The notes: generated by a model not told the origin, from the sequence alone. Positions 18,513 to 28,127 are shown, counted from the stretch's first letter. The stretch is 64,000 bases of DNA from Desulfurobacteriaceae bacterium (GCA_027063785.1 JAMORC010000024.1:1-64000), one strand, 5' to 3'. Numbers and translations: made by a program.

Positions 18513-18912
18513 AGAGGGAGATGCCGAGAAAGAAAGTGCCGGGGAAGGAGCCCAGTCTGAAGAAGACATAATGGCGGCTTGGGAAGAAGCCCTTGCACAG
18601 CAGGAGTCTCCTTCTCAAGAAAAGGAAGAGCCGCAGCAGGGATGCAGTGACGAGAAGTACGAGCTTTTAAAGGACATTCCTTTAGAGATAACGGTTGAGA
18701 TAGGCAGTACCGAACTTCCCCTTGAGGAAATACTCAAGCTCCATCCGAACAGCGTCGTAGAGCTTGATAGGTTTATTGAAGATCCTGTCGATATTAAGAT
18801 AAATGGTAAACTTGTTGCAAAGGGTAAACTGTACGTTGTTAAGGAAAACTTTGGCGTTGAAATTGTCCAGATAATAACTCCGGAAGAACGCTTGAAGCTT
18901 ATCGAGGAGTAA
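18427..18912 (+). CDS. fliN: Flagellar motor switch protein FliN
   Basis: 161 residues from the ATG at 18427. The C-terminal half (about 80-160) is a SpoA domain (DIPLEITVEIGSTELPLEEI, then LHPNSVVELDR), the lower C-ring building block. The N-terminal half is acidic and carries a duplicated motif: ELAKEWEEALKQQE at about 12-25 and DIMAAWEEALAQQE at about 47-60. E. coli-type FliN has one comparable Trp/Ala/Leu segment. The start lies 86 bp inside fliM; the acidic reading frame is the real one here because its repeat is protein-like. Confidence 0.93.
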   Translation: MAEEEKEKSQEELAKEWEEALKQQEEKAEEGDAEKESAGEGAQSEEDIMAAWEEALAQQESPSQEKEEPQQGCSDEKYELLKDIPLEITVEIGSTELPLEEILKLHPNSVVELDRFIEDPVDIKINGKLVAKGKLYVVKENFGVEIVQIITPEERLKLIEE

Positions 18913-18914
18913 AA

Positions 18915-19631
18915 ATGGCGGTTTCTTTCCAGACAATGTACGTTTTAGCTGCGGGTGGCGAAAGGGCAATGGAGCAACTTGACGTTACCGCAAACAACAT
19001 TGCTAACGTTAACACTCCGGGATTTAAAAAGATTCTTGAAGAAGAAATGTCCCAGCACATTCCGCAGAACGGCGGAGATGCCTATAACCTGCTTGTCTTT
19101 CCGAGATTTAAAGCAACCCACGTGCTGTTGTCGGAGGGGGCGCTTAAAAAGACCGGAAATCCCTTTGACTTAGCCCTTAAAGGTGAAGGTTTTTTTGCTG
19201 TAAAGACGAAAGGAGGAGAGGTTTATACGAGGAACGGACACTTTACCCTTGGTACTGACGGAAAGCTCGTTGACTCAAATGGTAATCCTGTTCTCGGTAT
19301 AGATGACAGAGAGATAATCCTTTCAGGAAGAGGAAAGGTAACCGTTGATAAGGATGGAGTCATTTACGAGGACGGCAGGAAAGTCGCAGTCCTTAAAGTG
19401 GTTAACTTCCGGTCGGTAAGTCCTGTGGGGGATTCTTACTACCGGGGAATCGGTTCTCCTCAGCCCACTGATGCGGCCGTTCTTCAGGGATATCTTGAAT
19501 CCTCGAATGTTGATCCCGTTAAAGAGATGGTTGAACTTATAAATGCCCAGAGGCGTTTTGAGATGTACGGTAATCTCATTAGGGGGCTTGACGGCCTTAA
19601 CCAGAGGTCGGTAGAAATCGGGAAAGTTTAG
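18915..19631 (+). CDS. flgF: Flagellar basal-body rod protein (FlgF-like)
   Basis: 238 residues of the FlgF/FlgG axial family. The N-terminus has the family helix with NNIANVNTPGFKK, a central beta region (ALKGEGFFAVKTKGGEVYTR), and a C-terminal helix ending LESSNVDPVKEMVELINAQR. It precedes a second family member of standard FlgG length, so FlgF (proximal rod) is the better name. It is 2 bp after fliN and 11 bp before flgG. Confidence 0.88.
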   Translation: MAVSFQTMYVLAAGGERAMEQLDVTANNIANVNTPGFKKILEEEMSQHIPQNGGDAYNLLVFPRFKATHVLLSEGALKKTGNPFDLALKGEGFFAVKTKGGEVYTRNGHFTLGTDGKLVDSNGNPVLGIDDREIILSGRGKVTVDKDGVIYEDGRKVAVLKVVNFRSVSPVGDSYYRGIGSPQPTDAAVLQGYLESSNVDPVKEMVELINAQRRFEMYGNLIRGLDGLNQRSVEIGKV

Positions 19632-19642
19632 AGGAGGGAGAT

Positions 19643-20443
19643 ATGCTTAGGGCTTTGTGGACTTCGGCTTCAGGAATGGAAGCTCAGCAGACAAACCTCG
19701 ACGTTATATCCCACAATATAGCCAACGTTAATACGGTCGGGTTTAAGAAGTCGAGGGCAAACTTTGAGGACTTGATCTACCAGGATATAAGAGATCCCGG
19801 AGTTATGAGTTCTGAGGAAAATAGAGTTCCTTCGGGAATCCAAATTGGACTGGGAGTTAAAGTTTCTGATGTCAGCAAAATATTTACCCAAGGAAGTCTT
19901 ATAAAGACTGATAAACCCTTGGACGTTGCCATTCAGGGAGAGGGCTTCTTTAAGATAGAGCTTCCGGGCGGAGGGGAGGCCTACACGAGGGCCGGGGATT
20001 TCCAGCTGGACGATGAGGGTTATGTTGTTACTCCCGAAGGATATAAGCTTTCTCCGAACATTCAGATATCGTCTCCCGAAACCGTGGTCAATATTTCTAT
20101 TTCTCCGAACGGCAAGGTTTACGTTGTAAGGAACACAGGGGGGCAGCAGGTAACTGAAGAAGTCGGGACTATAAAGCTTTACCGCTTTATAAACCCCGCC
20201 GGGCTTAAGGCCATTGGCGGCAACCTGCTTGTCCAGACCGATGCTTCGGGAGAGCCGATAGAAGGGGATCCCAATACCGACGGTTTTGGAAAGCTAACTC
20301 AGGGTTTTCTTGAAGCTTCGAACGTTAACATCGTTGAGGAAATGGTGAACTTAATTGTTGCTCAGAGGGCTTACGAGATAAACTCAAAAGGAATAATAAC
20401 TGCAGATGAGATGCTCAGGACGGTGGCTACGCTTAAGTCTTAA
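19643..20443 (+). CDS. flgG: Flagellar distal rod protein FlgG
   Basis: 266 residues, close to the usual 260. N-terminal MLRALWTSASGMEAQQTNLD is the near-invariant FlgG start, followed by VISHNIANVNTVGFKK. The C-terminal helix reads LEASNVNIVEEMVNLIVAQR. It builds the distal rod that crosses peptidoglycan and outer membrane. GGAGG precedes the ATG. The gene's 3' end overlaps flgA by 38 bp. Confidence 0.95.
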   Translation: MLRALWTSASGMEAQQTNLDVISHNIANVNTVGFKKSRANFEDLIYQDIRDPGVMSSEENRVPSGIQIGLGVKVSDVSKIFTQGSLIKTDKPLDVAIQGEGFFKIELPGGGEAYTRAGDFQLDDEGYVVTPEGYKLSPNIQISSPETVVNISISPNGKVYVVRNTGGQQVTEEVGTIKLYRFINPAGLKAIGGNLLVQTDASGEPIEGDPNTDGFGKLTQGFLEASNVNIVEEMVNLIVAQRAYEINSKGIITADEMLRTVATLKS

Positions 20444-21362
20444 AGCAGTTTTCCTGCTGCTCGTTTTGATTTGTTACTCTTCCGCCGCCGTTGTTGAGCT
20501 AAAAGACAGGGCTGTTGTCAGCGGAAAAGACGTGCTCCTTTCGGATATAGCCGTCATCTCCGGTAATGGGGCTGAAGGTTTAAGGTACATCGAGGTTTCT
20601 TCTTCGCCGCCTCCCTGCAGGGAAAAAAGACTTTCGAAGTCTGAGGTTGTTTCAAGAATTACTGAATTTTTGAAGAGGCGGGATGGCAATTTTGATAAGG
20701 TAGAGGTGAGGGGAGCGGAAACTGTTACGGTATGGAGGAAGTGCCTTAAAGTAGATAGGGAGCACGTTGAATCCCTGGTAAAAGCCTACCTTAGGAAGTA
20801 CTATCCGGATTTGACGGTTGTAAGGGTGCCTTTCTATGCTTTTAACGTTCCTTCGGGGGAGTTTGAGGAGAGACTTGAACTCGACTCTATTTCTGAAAAG
20901 TACGCTTACTTTGAGTATATAGTCTCCGTTAACGGTAAGGTGTATAAGAGGGTTCGGCTTCCTGTTAGGATTGAGAAGCTTGTAAAGGTAGTTGTTTCCA
21001 GAGTTCCGATACCTAAGGGAGCAGTAATCACTGCTGATATGATTCAGCTCAAGGAGATCCCTTCTTCAAAGTCGAGGGGGACTTTCGGTAAGCCGGAGTT
21101 TGTTATCGGGGGAAAGGCAAGGAGAAAGATTCCGGCCGGCACGATTATCAGGGAAAGGGATATAGAACCGAACTTTGCCGTCAAAAAGGGAATGCCCGTA
21201 AAGGTCATTTACAGATCGGGGGCCATAAGGATCGAGCTTCTCGGGGTTTCTCTGGAAAACGGTTTTGTGGGGAATATAATAAGAGTGAAAAACATCTCTA
21301 CCGGAAAAGTTCTGTTATGCAGAGTTACTGGAAATGGTGTTGTGGAGTTTGTCTCTCGTTAG
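20406..21362 (+). CDS. flgA: Flagellar P-ring assembly chaperone FlgA
   Basis: 318 residues. No other start lies downstream before the signal sequence, so the ATG inside flgG (38-bp overlap) is used. A signal peptide (LKAVFLLLVLICYSSAA) sends it to the periplasm. The C-terminal half is a SAF domain (VSRVPIPKGAVITADMI; later RKIPAGTIIRERDI) with the FlgA end region KGMPVKVIYRSG. It is longer than E. coli FlgA because of an added N-terminal region. It assists FlgI P-ring formation; flgH and flgI follow. Confidence 0.88.
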   Translation: MRCSGRWLRLSLKAVFLLLVLICYSSAAVVELKDRAVVSGKDVLLSDIAVISGNGAEGLRYIEVSSSPPPCREKRLSKSEVVSRITEFLKRRDGNFDKVEVRGAETVTVWRKCLKVDREHVESLVKAYLRKYYPDLTVVRVPFYAFNVPSGEFEERLELDSISEKYAYFEYIVSVNGKVYKRVRLPVRIEKLVKVVVSRVPIPKGAVITADMIQLKEIPSSKSRGTFGKPEFVIGGKARRKIPAGTIIRERDIEPNFAVKKGMPVKVIYRSGAIRIELLGVSLENGFVGNIIRVKNISTGKVLLCRVTGNGVVEFVSR

Positions 21363-22000
21363 TTTTCTTTTCCTGTGCGGATAGGCCGAAAGGTAAGGTT
21401 GTTGCTTTTCCTCCTCAACCGCCTCCGGAAGTCGCTTCTGTAAAGCCTTCTCCGGGTTCCCTTTTCGCGGGAACTCAGGGAGACCTCTTTTCCGACCCGA
21501 AAGCCAGAGAAGTCGGTGATGTAGTTACCATTGAGGTTTACGAGAACATTTCGGGTTCGGGCAGTTCCCAGAACAGCTCTTCGAAGAAGTCCACCTACGA
21601 TCTTAACGTAAATAAGCCGACGCTTTTCGGTAAGAAGGTTCCCGGTAAAAGCAAAGATCCACTTGTCGGCTTTTCAACCTCACCGTCAACAACGTTTACC
21701 GGTAAAGGGGCAACCAAAAGAAACGCAAAGCTTATTGCTACCATATCGGCAAGGGTTGTAAAGGTTTATCCCAACGGGGATCTCTACGTTGTCGGTGAAA
21801 AAGTTATAAGGATAAACGACGACTACCAGGTTTTAAGGATTTCGGGAATAGTTAGGCCGGAGGATATTTCTCCCGATAACAGGGTTCCCTCCTCCAAAGT
21901 TGCAAACATGTACGTGGAATACAACGGAAAGGGTTACTTTAACGAGTCCCAGAGGCCGGGCTGGCTTGCCCGCTTCCTCTCAAAGATCTGGCCCTTTTGA
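21317..22000 (+). CDS. flgH: Flagellar L-ring lipoprotein FlgH
   Basis: 227 residues. The start lies 46 bp inside flgA. The N-terminus (MQSYWKWCCGVCLSLVFFSC) is a lipoprotein signal with the modified Cys near residue 20, which fits outer-membrane anchoring. Motifs: LFSDPKAREVGDVVTIEVYE and the C-terminal RISGIVRPEDISPDN are standard FlgH. Its presence with FlgI shows a diderm envelope. Confidence 0.94.
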   Translation: MQSYWKWCCGVCLSLVFFSCADRPKGKVVAFPPQPPPEVASVKPSPGSLFAGTQGDLFSDPKAREVGDVVTIEVYENISGSGSSQNSSSKKSTYDLNVNKPTLFGKKVPGKSKDPLVGFSTSPSTTFTGKGATKRNAKLIATISARVVKVYPNGDLYVVGEKVIRINDDYQVLRISGIVRPEDISPDNRVPSSKVANMYVEYNGKGYFNESQRPGWLARFLSKIWPF

Positions 22001-22009
22001 GGTGGTGTA

Positions 22010-23107
22010 GTGGGAAGGACGAAGTTTTTCGCTCTTTTCTTGTGGATTTTCCTCAGCCTTGCCTCTTCTGCGGCGGAGGTTTCGATTGGTACTGTTGCGA
22101 ACGTGGTGGGAGTCAGGCCTAACTACTTAACGGGCTACGGTATTGTTGTCGGTTTAAACGGCAGCGGAGACGGAACTACCAGCATTTTTACCCTCCAGAG
22201 TATAGCCAATATGCTCAGGAGAATGGGGATATACGTTGACCCGAAAGCAATAAAAACAAAGAACGCGGCGGCCGTTATAGTAACGGCAAAGCTTCCTCCC
22301 TTTGCAAAGCCCGGAATGACCTTTGACGTTGAGGTTGCTTCTCTCGGTGATGCGAAGAGCCTCTCAAACGGCGTGCTTATAAGGACTCCCCTTAGGGGAC
22401 CTGATGGGAAGATATACGCCTTTGCCCAGGGGCCTGTCTCCACAGGCGGGGGATTCAGTGAATCAAACAGGGGAGGGAAAGTGCAGAAGAACTTTCCCAC
22501 TACCGGTATCATACCGGGCGGAGGGATTGTTGAGAGAGCTTTGCCTTTTGAACTTTCCGATACCAAAGAGCTTGTGTTGACACTTAACAGACCTGACTTT
22601 TCCCTGGCTTCCGAAATAGCATTCAAGGTGAACAGCTACTTTAAACAGAATATAGCAAAGGCGGTAGATTCCGCGACGGTTAAGATTTCCTACATACCGG
22701 GTTACGACAGAGTGAAGTTTATATCCGAAATACTGAGGCTTAAGGTTGAAACGAATCCGGAGCCTACTGTTGTTATCTATGAAAGGACGGGAACGGTCAT
22801 AATGAGCGGGGATATAAAAATAGACCCTCCGGTTTACGTTTCCCACGGAAACATTTACGTTTCTGTTATGAAGCAGCCTATGGTTTCCCAGCCCGCACCG
22901 TTTTCCAACGGAACTACGGTTACTACTGAGCAGGTCACTACTACCGTCAGGGAAGAAAACGGCAGGATATTCAGTATAAACTCTCCGTCTCTCAGGGATC
23001 TTGTTAAAGCCCTTAATGAGCTCGGAGTTTCTCCGGGAGACCTTATTGCCATAATCCAGGCCATGAAAGCGGCGGGGAAGCTCCACGCGAAGGTTATAGT
23101 AATGTAG
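22010..23107 (+). CDS. flgI: Flagellar P-ring protein FlgI
   Basis: 365 residues, starting at a GTG at 22010 behind GAGGTGGTG. A signal peptide (FFALFLWIFLSLASSAAE) is followed by the family core NYLTGYGIVVGLNGSGDGT and the C-terminal LRDLVKALNELGVSPGDLIA. It forms the peptidoglycan ring around the rod. Normal length and no missing region. Confidence 0.95.
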   Translation: MGRTKFFALFLWIFLSLASSAAEVSIGTVANVVGVRPNYLTGYGIVVGLNGSGDGTTSIFTLQSIANMLRRMGIYVDPKAIKTKNAAAVIVTAKLPPFAKPGMTFDVEVASLGDAKSLSNGVLIRTPLRGPDGKIYAFAQGPVSTGGGFSESNRGGKVQKNFPTTGIIPGGGIVERALPFELSDTKELVLTLNRPDFSLASEIAFKVNSYFKQNIAKAVDSATVKISYIPGYDRVKFISEILRLKVETNPEPTVVIYERTGTVIMSGDIKIDPPVYVSHGNIYVSVMKQPMVSQPAPFSNGTTVTTEQVTTTVREENGRIFSINSPSLRDLVKALNELGVSPGDLIAIIQAMKAAGKLHAKVIVM

Positions 23108-23117
23108 GGAGGATACC

Positions 23118-23411
23118 TTGAAGGTAGACAGCACTGGTGTTTACTGGGATATCGGAAACCTTAAGGAGATAAAGAAGCCTCTGGAAGCGGTTGTGGAATT
23201 TGAGGCCTTTTTCTTCCGCACGTTCCTGAAAGAAGCAAGGAAATCTATACCGGAGGGGCTTTTTAACAGCTCCTTTACCTCTAAGTTCTACTTTGACATG
23301 CTTGATATGCAGATTTCCGAAGTTGTTGCGAAGCAAGATCCGCTTAAGCTCAAGGTAGTTTTTGAAGAGGCCATTAAAAGGTACACCTCCCTTTCCGAAG
23401 GGGAGAAATGA
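23118..23411 (+). CDS. flgJ: Rod-binding protein, FlgJ N-terminal-domain type
   Basis: 97 residues from a TTG at 23118 with GGGAGGAT upstream. The core EFEAFFFRTFLKEARKSIPEG and MLDMQISEVVAKQDPL match the rod-binding (cap) domain of FlgJ. The muramidase domain found in enteric FlgJ is absent, so another lysozyme-like enzyme must open peptidoglycan. This single-domain form is common outside gamma- and beta-proteobacteria. It overlaps flhA by 4 bp. Confidence 0.82.
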   Translation: MKVDSTGVYWDIGNLKEIKKPLEAVVEFEAFFFRTFLKEARKSIPEGLFNSSFTSKFYFDMLDMQISEVVAKQDPLKLKVVFEEAIKRYTSLSEGEK

Positions 23412-25489
23412 AAGAAACCGTAGCCCTTTACTACAGCAGGTTTTACAAATACTCTGATGCTGTCTTTGTTGCTCTGATACTGGCGATTCTGGCCAGCATG
23501 ATACTTCCCATTCCCTCTTTTTTACTCGATGTTCTTCTAACAACCAGCATAACCTTTTCCCTCATAATCTTGATGGTTACCGTTTACGTGAAAAGTCCTC
23601 TGGAACTTTCTTCTTTCCCTTCTCTGCTTCTTCTTGCAACGCTTTTCAGGTTGTCCCTTAACGTTGCCACTACCAGGAGGATACTCCTTCACGGTCATGA
23701 GGGGCCCGATGCTGCAGGTAGTGTCATTAGGGCTTTTGGGGAGTTTGTTGTAGGCGGGAACTATATAGTTGGAATTGTCGTTTTCATAATCCTTGTTGTC
23801 ATTAACTACATCGTGATAACAAAGGGAACGGAGAGGATTTCTGAAGTTGCCGCCCGTTTCGTCCTCGATGCAATGCCCGGAAAGCAGATGAGCATTGATG
23901 CCGACCTCAACGCCGGTTTGATCGATGAGAAGGAGGCAAAAAGAAGAAGGGAGGAGATAGCAAGAGAGGCGGACTTTTACGGTGCCATGGACGGTGCGTC
24001 CAAGTTCATAAGGGGAGATGCGATAGCAGGGATAATCATTACGCTTGTGAACATTATAGGAGGGCTTTTGATAGGCGTTTTCCAGCATCACTTGAGCTTT
24101 GCAGATGCTGCGAAAACCTTCACGATACTGACGGTCGGTGACGGACTTGTCTCTCAAATCCCTTCCCTCGTTACGTCAACTGCCGCGGGTCTTATGGTGA
24201 CAAGAGCAGCGGCAGAGACAGACCTTGGGCACGAGATATTTAAACAGCTTACGGGTTACTACAAGCCCCTTTTTATGGCTGCGGTAGCCCTGGCGATAAT
24301 AGGAATAGTTCCGGGAATGCCTACCGTTCCATTTGCCCTTCTTTCGGCACTTGTTGCTGCAGTCGGTTACATGGTTTACCTTGCCGAGAGGGAGAGAGAG
24401 GTAAAGGAGGCGGAGGAGAGGGCGAGGAAACTGCTGAAAGAGGCCAAGAAAGAAGAGGAGCCGGAAGAGCTTATTGTTCAGCCTGAGCCGATAACCCTTG
24501 AGATAGGTTACTCCCTCATTCCTTACGTTGATGAGAGTCAGTCCGGCGAGATTGTAAAGAAGATAAAGAACCTGAGGAAGCAACTGGCGAAAGAACTTGG
24601 AATTATAATTCCCCTCGTTCACCTCAGGGATAACCTTGAGCTTAAGCCCAACGAGTACAGGATACTCCTCAGGGACGTTGAAGTTGCGAGGGGGGAAGTT
24701 GTGCCCGGAGCTTACCTGGCAATAGATACCGGGGGAGTAAAGGGGAAAGTGAAAGGGAAGCCTACTAAGGAACCCGCCTTTGGTCTTACTGCTTACTGGG
24801 TTGATGAAAGTGAAAAGGATAGGGCGAAGCTCCTGGGATATACGGTCGTTGATATAGCGACTGTAATAGTTACCCATCTGTCGGAAGTTATAAAACGTCA
24901 TGCCCATGAAATTGTAAGCAGGGCTGATGTAAAGCAGCTCGTTGATAACCTGTCAAAGAAGTATCCGGTGGTAAAGGAGATGGTTCCGGAGCCGGTCTCT
25001 TACGGTGTGCTGACTAAGGTAATTCAGAACTTGCTGAAAGAGGGTATTCCCGTTAAAGACCTGCTTACGATAATAGAGGCTATAGCCGATAACATCGAAA
25101 AGACGAACGATCCGGATTTACTGACGGAGTTTGTCAGGCAATTCCTTTCGAGACTGATAACCAGTCTCTATTCGAAAGAGGGCGTTTTAACTGCCCTAAC
25201 CCTTTCTCCCGATTCTGAGGAGTATATTTCAAACAAGATTAAGGAAAACGGAGGTATTCTGCCGCCCCTTGATCCCGTTTTTGTACAGAATCTTGTAAGG
25301 AGTATCAGCCAGAGTCTTCAGCCTTTTCTTGTTAATCAGCTTATTCCTGTTTTGATTACATCTCCGGCGGTCAGGCGTTTTGTCAGGAGGATAGTTGAGC
25401 CGTATATTCCAAACCTGGCCGTAATTTCGTACACTGAAGTGGAACCGGGAGTTAAGGTGAACATTGTGGGGACGGTTAAGGGAGAATGA
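23408..25489 (+). CDS. flhA: Flagellar export gate protein FlhA
   Basis: 693 residues, the usual size. The N-terminal half has about eight membrane segments with the FHIPEP-type cytoplasmic loop (RFVLDAMPGKQMSIDADLNA) after the fourth. The C-terminal cytoplasmic domain (from about 330) receives chaperone-substrate complexes. It is coupled upstream to the rod-binding gene and downstream to flhF, each by 4-bp overlaps. Confidence 0.97.
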   Translation: MKETVALYYSRFYKYSDAVFVALILAILASMILPIPSFLLDVLLTTSITFSLIILMVTVYVKSPLELSSFPSLLLLATLFRLSLNVATTRRILLHGHEGPDAAGSVIRAFGEFVVGGNYIVGIVVFIILVVINYIVITKGTERISEVAARFVLDAMPGKQMSIDADLNAGLIDEKEAKRRREEIAREADFYGAMDGASKFIRGDAIAGIIITLVNIIGGLLIGVFQHHLSFADAAKTFTILTVGDGLVSQIPSLVTSTAAGLMVTRAAAETDLGHEIFKQLTGYYKPLFMAAVALAIIGIVPGMPTVPFALLSALVAAVGYMVYLAEREREVKEAEERARKLLKEAKKEEEPEELIVQPEPITLEIGYSLIPYVDESQSGEIVKKIKNLRKQLAKELGIIIPLVHLRDNLELKPNEYRILLRDVEVARGEVVPGAYLAIDTGGVKGKVKGKPTKEPAFGLTAYWVDESEKDRAKLLGYTVVDIATVIVTHLSEVIKRHAHEIVSRADVKQLVDNLSKKYPVVKEMVPEPVSYGVLTKVIQNLLKEGIPVKDLLTIIEAIADNIEKTNDPDLLTEFVRQFLSRLITSLYSKEGVLTALTLSPDSEEYISNKIKENGGILPPLDPVFVQNLVRSISQSLQPFLVNQLIPVLITSPAVRRFVRRIVEPYIPNLAVISYTEVEPGVKVNIVGTVKGE

Positions 25490-26628
25490 ACGTAAAGGTT
25501 TACGAGGGTGAGGAATTAGAAGCCCTTATTGAAAGGGCGAAGAAAGAGCTTGGGGATGTTGAAATCCTCTACTATGAAGTAGAGAAGAAGCGGAGTTTTA
25601 TTCCTTTCTTCGGAAAGAAACGCTACAGGCTCTTTGTTATGCCGAGGCCGAAGGTAGAAGAAGGGGATCGGGAGGATAAGGACAGGGAGGAGCTTGTAGA
25701 GATAAAGAAGGAGATTGAGGAGCTTAAAGGCCTGTTAGCTTCTGTTACCTCTTCTGCCGCTCCGCCTCAACCCCTTCCCGAGCATATTGATAAGGAGCAG
25801 GTTTTTGCCGATAAGAGGATATTCCTTGAGTTCTCAGGAGATGCCGTAGAACTTATACAGCTTCTCATTAAGAAAGGCGTTAATCCGGAAATAGCGGAAG
25901 AAATAGTAAGGGATTCCTGCGGTTTAGATATAGAGACGGAAAAGCTTGATCTTAATACGGCTACTTTCAGGGAAGCTGTGCTTAAAGGTGTTGAAGGTAG
26001 GATAAAGTTTACCGGTGAGTTTAAGGTAGAGGATGGAGACAAGAGGGTTTTTGCTTTTATCGGACCTACGGGGGTTGGGAAAACAACAAACCTTTTTAAA
26101 ATTGCCTCTAAGTTTGTCATAGAGCAGGAGCTTCGAGTCGGCGTAATAACAACGGATACCTTTAAGGTCGGTGCCGTTCAGCAGGCCAGGACTTATGCCT
26201 CGATTCTTAACATTCCCTTTTTTGTTGTTACCGACTCGAAGAAGCTGAAGGAGACGCTTTCGGGTCTTGAGAACCTTGATGTTGTGCTGATAGATACGGT
26301 GGGCAGAAGCCATTACGACTACTGGAGATTGGGGGAAATAAAAGCCACTCTTTCCGGAGCTTCCATCTCTATGGATCTTATTCTCCTGATAAGCTGCAAC
26401 TACGATACTTCCGAAGCTGTTGAGGTTGTAAATCGCTACCGTTCTTTCTTTTCAATAAGTTCCCTCTTTTTCACCAAGGTTGATGAAACCTCAAAGCCCG
26501 GAATTATGGTCAACCTGCCCGTGATTACGGGACTGCCGGTCTCTTACGTTAGTACCGGACAGAGGGTTCCGGAGGATATAAAGTTGCTCACTCCTGAAGT
26601 TGTAACAGACTACCTTGTAGGGGCGTGA
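25486..26628 (+). CDS. flhF: Flagellar placement GTPase FlhF (SRP-type)
   Basis: 380 residues. The N-terminal basic B-domain is followed by a linker and the SRP-like NG domain. G1 is GPTGVGKTTNL; further on VLIDTVGRS is the G3 equivalent (more commonly DTAGRS) and TKVDET the G4. FlhF marks the flagellated pole. Together with flhG downstream this argues for a polar or low fixed number of flagella. Confidence 0.94.
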   Translation: MNVKVYEGEELEALIERAKKELGDVEILYYEVEKKRSFIPFFGKKRYRLFVMPRPKVEEGDREDKDREELVEIKKEIEELKGLLASVTSSAAPPQPLPEHIDKEQVFADKRIFLEFSGDAVELIQLLIKKGVNPEIAEEIVRDSCGLDIETEKLDLNTATFREAVLKGVEGRIKFTGEFKVEDGDKRVFAFIGPTGVGKTTNLFKIASKFVIEQELRVGVITTDTFKVGAVQQARTYASILNIPFFVVTDSKKLKETLSGLENLDVVLIDTVGRSHYDYWRLGEIKATLSGASISMDLILLISCNYDTSEAVEVVNRYRSFFSISSLFFTKVDETSKPGIMVNLPVITGLPVSYVSTGQRVPEDIKLLTPEVVTDYLVGA

Positions 26629-27482
26629 TGGAGAGTCAGGCGGATAAGCTTTTAAACCTTGTTAAGGAGAAGGAGAAGAGAGGAAGGACTCGAATAGTTT
26701 CCGTAGCCAGCGGGAAAGGAGGAGTCGGCAAAACGGGGTTTGCTACTTCTCTTGCCTACGTTCTTGCAAATACTTTTTCGAAGAAAGTTCTCCTCCTCGA
26801 CTGCGATATCGGTCTCGGTAACGTTCACCTTCTGCTCGGCTTGAATCCCGAGAGGAACTTAAAGTCTGTTCTTTCGGGACGGAGTATCGAAGAGGTTGTT
26901 CAATCAGCATATAACTTTGATGTTGTCCTGGGCTTTTCGGGGATAAACTCGGTAGAGGAGCTGGAATCTGTTGAGAGTTCTTCCATTTTCCTCCAGCTTG
27001 AGAGCGTGCTGAACAGGTACGATTACGTAATCTTGGATAACTCTGCCGGCCTTAACAGGAATACCATCGGTTTCTCAAGGCTTGCCTCCGTAACCTACGT
27101 GGTAACGACGCCGGAACCGACAGCCCTTACTGATGCATATGCCTTTATAAAGTCTCTTTATAAGCTGTACGGTTATTCATCGTTTAAGGTGGTTGTTAAC
27201 ATGGTTTCTTCCCGCAGGGAGGGATTTGAAACCTTTGAAAGGCTTGATACTTCCACGAGGAAATTCCTGTCCCTTCCCCTAAAGCTTGCGGGGATACTTC
27301 CCCTGTCAAAAAGGGTGAAGGAAGCACTAAAGTTTGGAAGGCCTGTTCTGGAACTCTTTCCCGGAGATGAGTATTCTGTGGAGATGAAAAAGATTGCCCA
27401 GCTAGAGACGGGAGAGGCCATTCCTGAAGAGGAATCGGGAATAGTCAGTCGCCTTCTTAGATTCTTGAGGGAAGGGGTATGA
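26628..27482 (+). CDS. flhG: Flagellar number regulator FlhG (MinD-like ATPase)
   Basis: 284 residues. The deviant Walker A is ASGKGGVGKTGFATSL, and the MinD/ParA strand follows as VLLLDCDIGLGNVHLLLGL. It stimulates FlhF GTPase and limits flagellar number. The ATG at 26628 overlaps the flhF stop (TGATG). The expected C-terminal membrane-targeting helix could be RLLRFLREGV at the end. Confidence 0.93.
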   Translation: MESQADKLLNLVKEKEKRGRTRIVSVASGKGGVGKTGFATSLAYVLANTFSKKVLLLDCDIGLGNVHLLLGLNPERNLKSVLSGRSIEEVVQSAYNFDVVLGFSGINSVEELESVESSSIFLQLESVLNRYDYVILDNSAGLNRNTIGFSRLASVTYVVTTPEPTALTDAYAFIKSLYKLYGYSSFKVVVNMVSSRREGFETFERLDTSTRKFLSLPLKLAGILPLSKRVKEALKFGRPVLELFPGDEYSVEMKKIAQLETGEAIPEEESGIVSRLLRFLREGV

Positions 27483-28094
27483 ATGTACCGAAAATCGAGG
27501 AAAGAACTTGTTCTTGAAAACCTCCCCCTTGTAAAGAAGGTGGCTAACAAGATCTACAGGAGAATTCCGGAAGGAGCTGTTGACTTTGATGAGCTGGTTA
27601 ACGTTGGAGTTATCGGGCTTATGAAGGCGATAGACAATTACGACAGTGAAAAGGCCAAGTTTTCAACCTATGCTTACATAAAAATTAGGGGAGAAATTCT
27701 TGATTTCCTGAGAAAGCTCGATTTTTTACCGAGGAACGTTAGGGAAAAGGTAAAGAACGGAAATGTAGAGGATTTGAAGGAGGAAGTGATTTCACTTATC
27801 TCCATTGAGGAGAGCCTTTTTTCAAACAGCGATAAGTATACTGTGAAGGATATACTCGTCTCTAAGGAGAGGACGCCTGAAGAGGAAGCCATAATTCGTG
27901 AGATAAAAGAGAAGCTTATGGAAGCTCTTAACTGCCTTTCGGAGAGGGAGAAGCTGGTTCTTCAGCTTATCTTTGTTGAGGAGCTTGACCTTAAGTCTAT
28001 TTCGCAAGTTCTTGATATTTCTGTTTCGAGGGTTTCTCAGATAAAGGGAACTGCTTTGAGGAAGCTCAAGGAGTTTTTATCTGATAAACTATAA
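27483..28094 (+). CDS. fliA: Flagellar sigma factor (sigma-28, FliA)
   Basis: 203 residues, shorter than the usual 235-250. Region 2 is visible as DFDELVNVGVIGLMKAIDNY and FSTYAYIKIRGEILDFLR. Region 4 is LSEREKLVLQLIFVEELDLK with the HTH ISQVLDISVSRVSQIKG. Region 3 in the middle is the shortened part. It would direct late flagellar genes such as flagellin, which are not in the window. No flgM anti-sigma gene is seen beside it. It begins one base after the flhG stop. Confidence 0.92.
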   Translation: MYRKSRKELVLENLPLVKKVANKIYRRIPEGAVDFDELVNVGVIGLMKAIDNYDSEKAKFSTYAYIKIRGEILDFLRKLDFLPRNVREKVKNGNVEDLKEEVISLISIEESLFSNSDKYTVKDILVSKERTPEEEAIIREIKEKLMEALNCLSEREKLVLQLIFVEELDLKSISQVLDISVSRVSQIKGTALRKLKEFLSDKL

Positions 28095-28127
28095 TCTTAA
28101 AGAGAGCCGAATTCGGGAGTTATTTCA

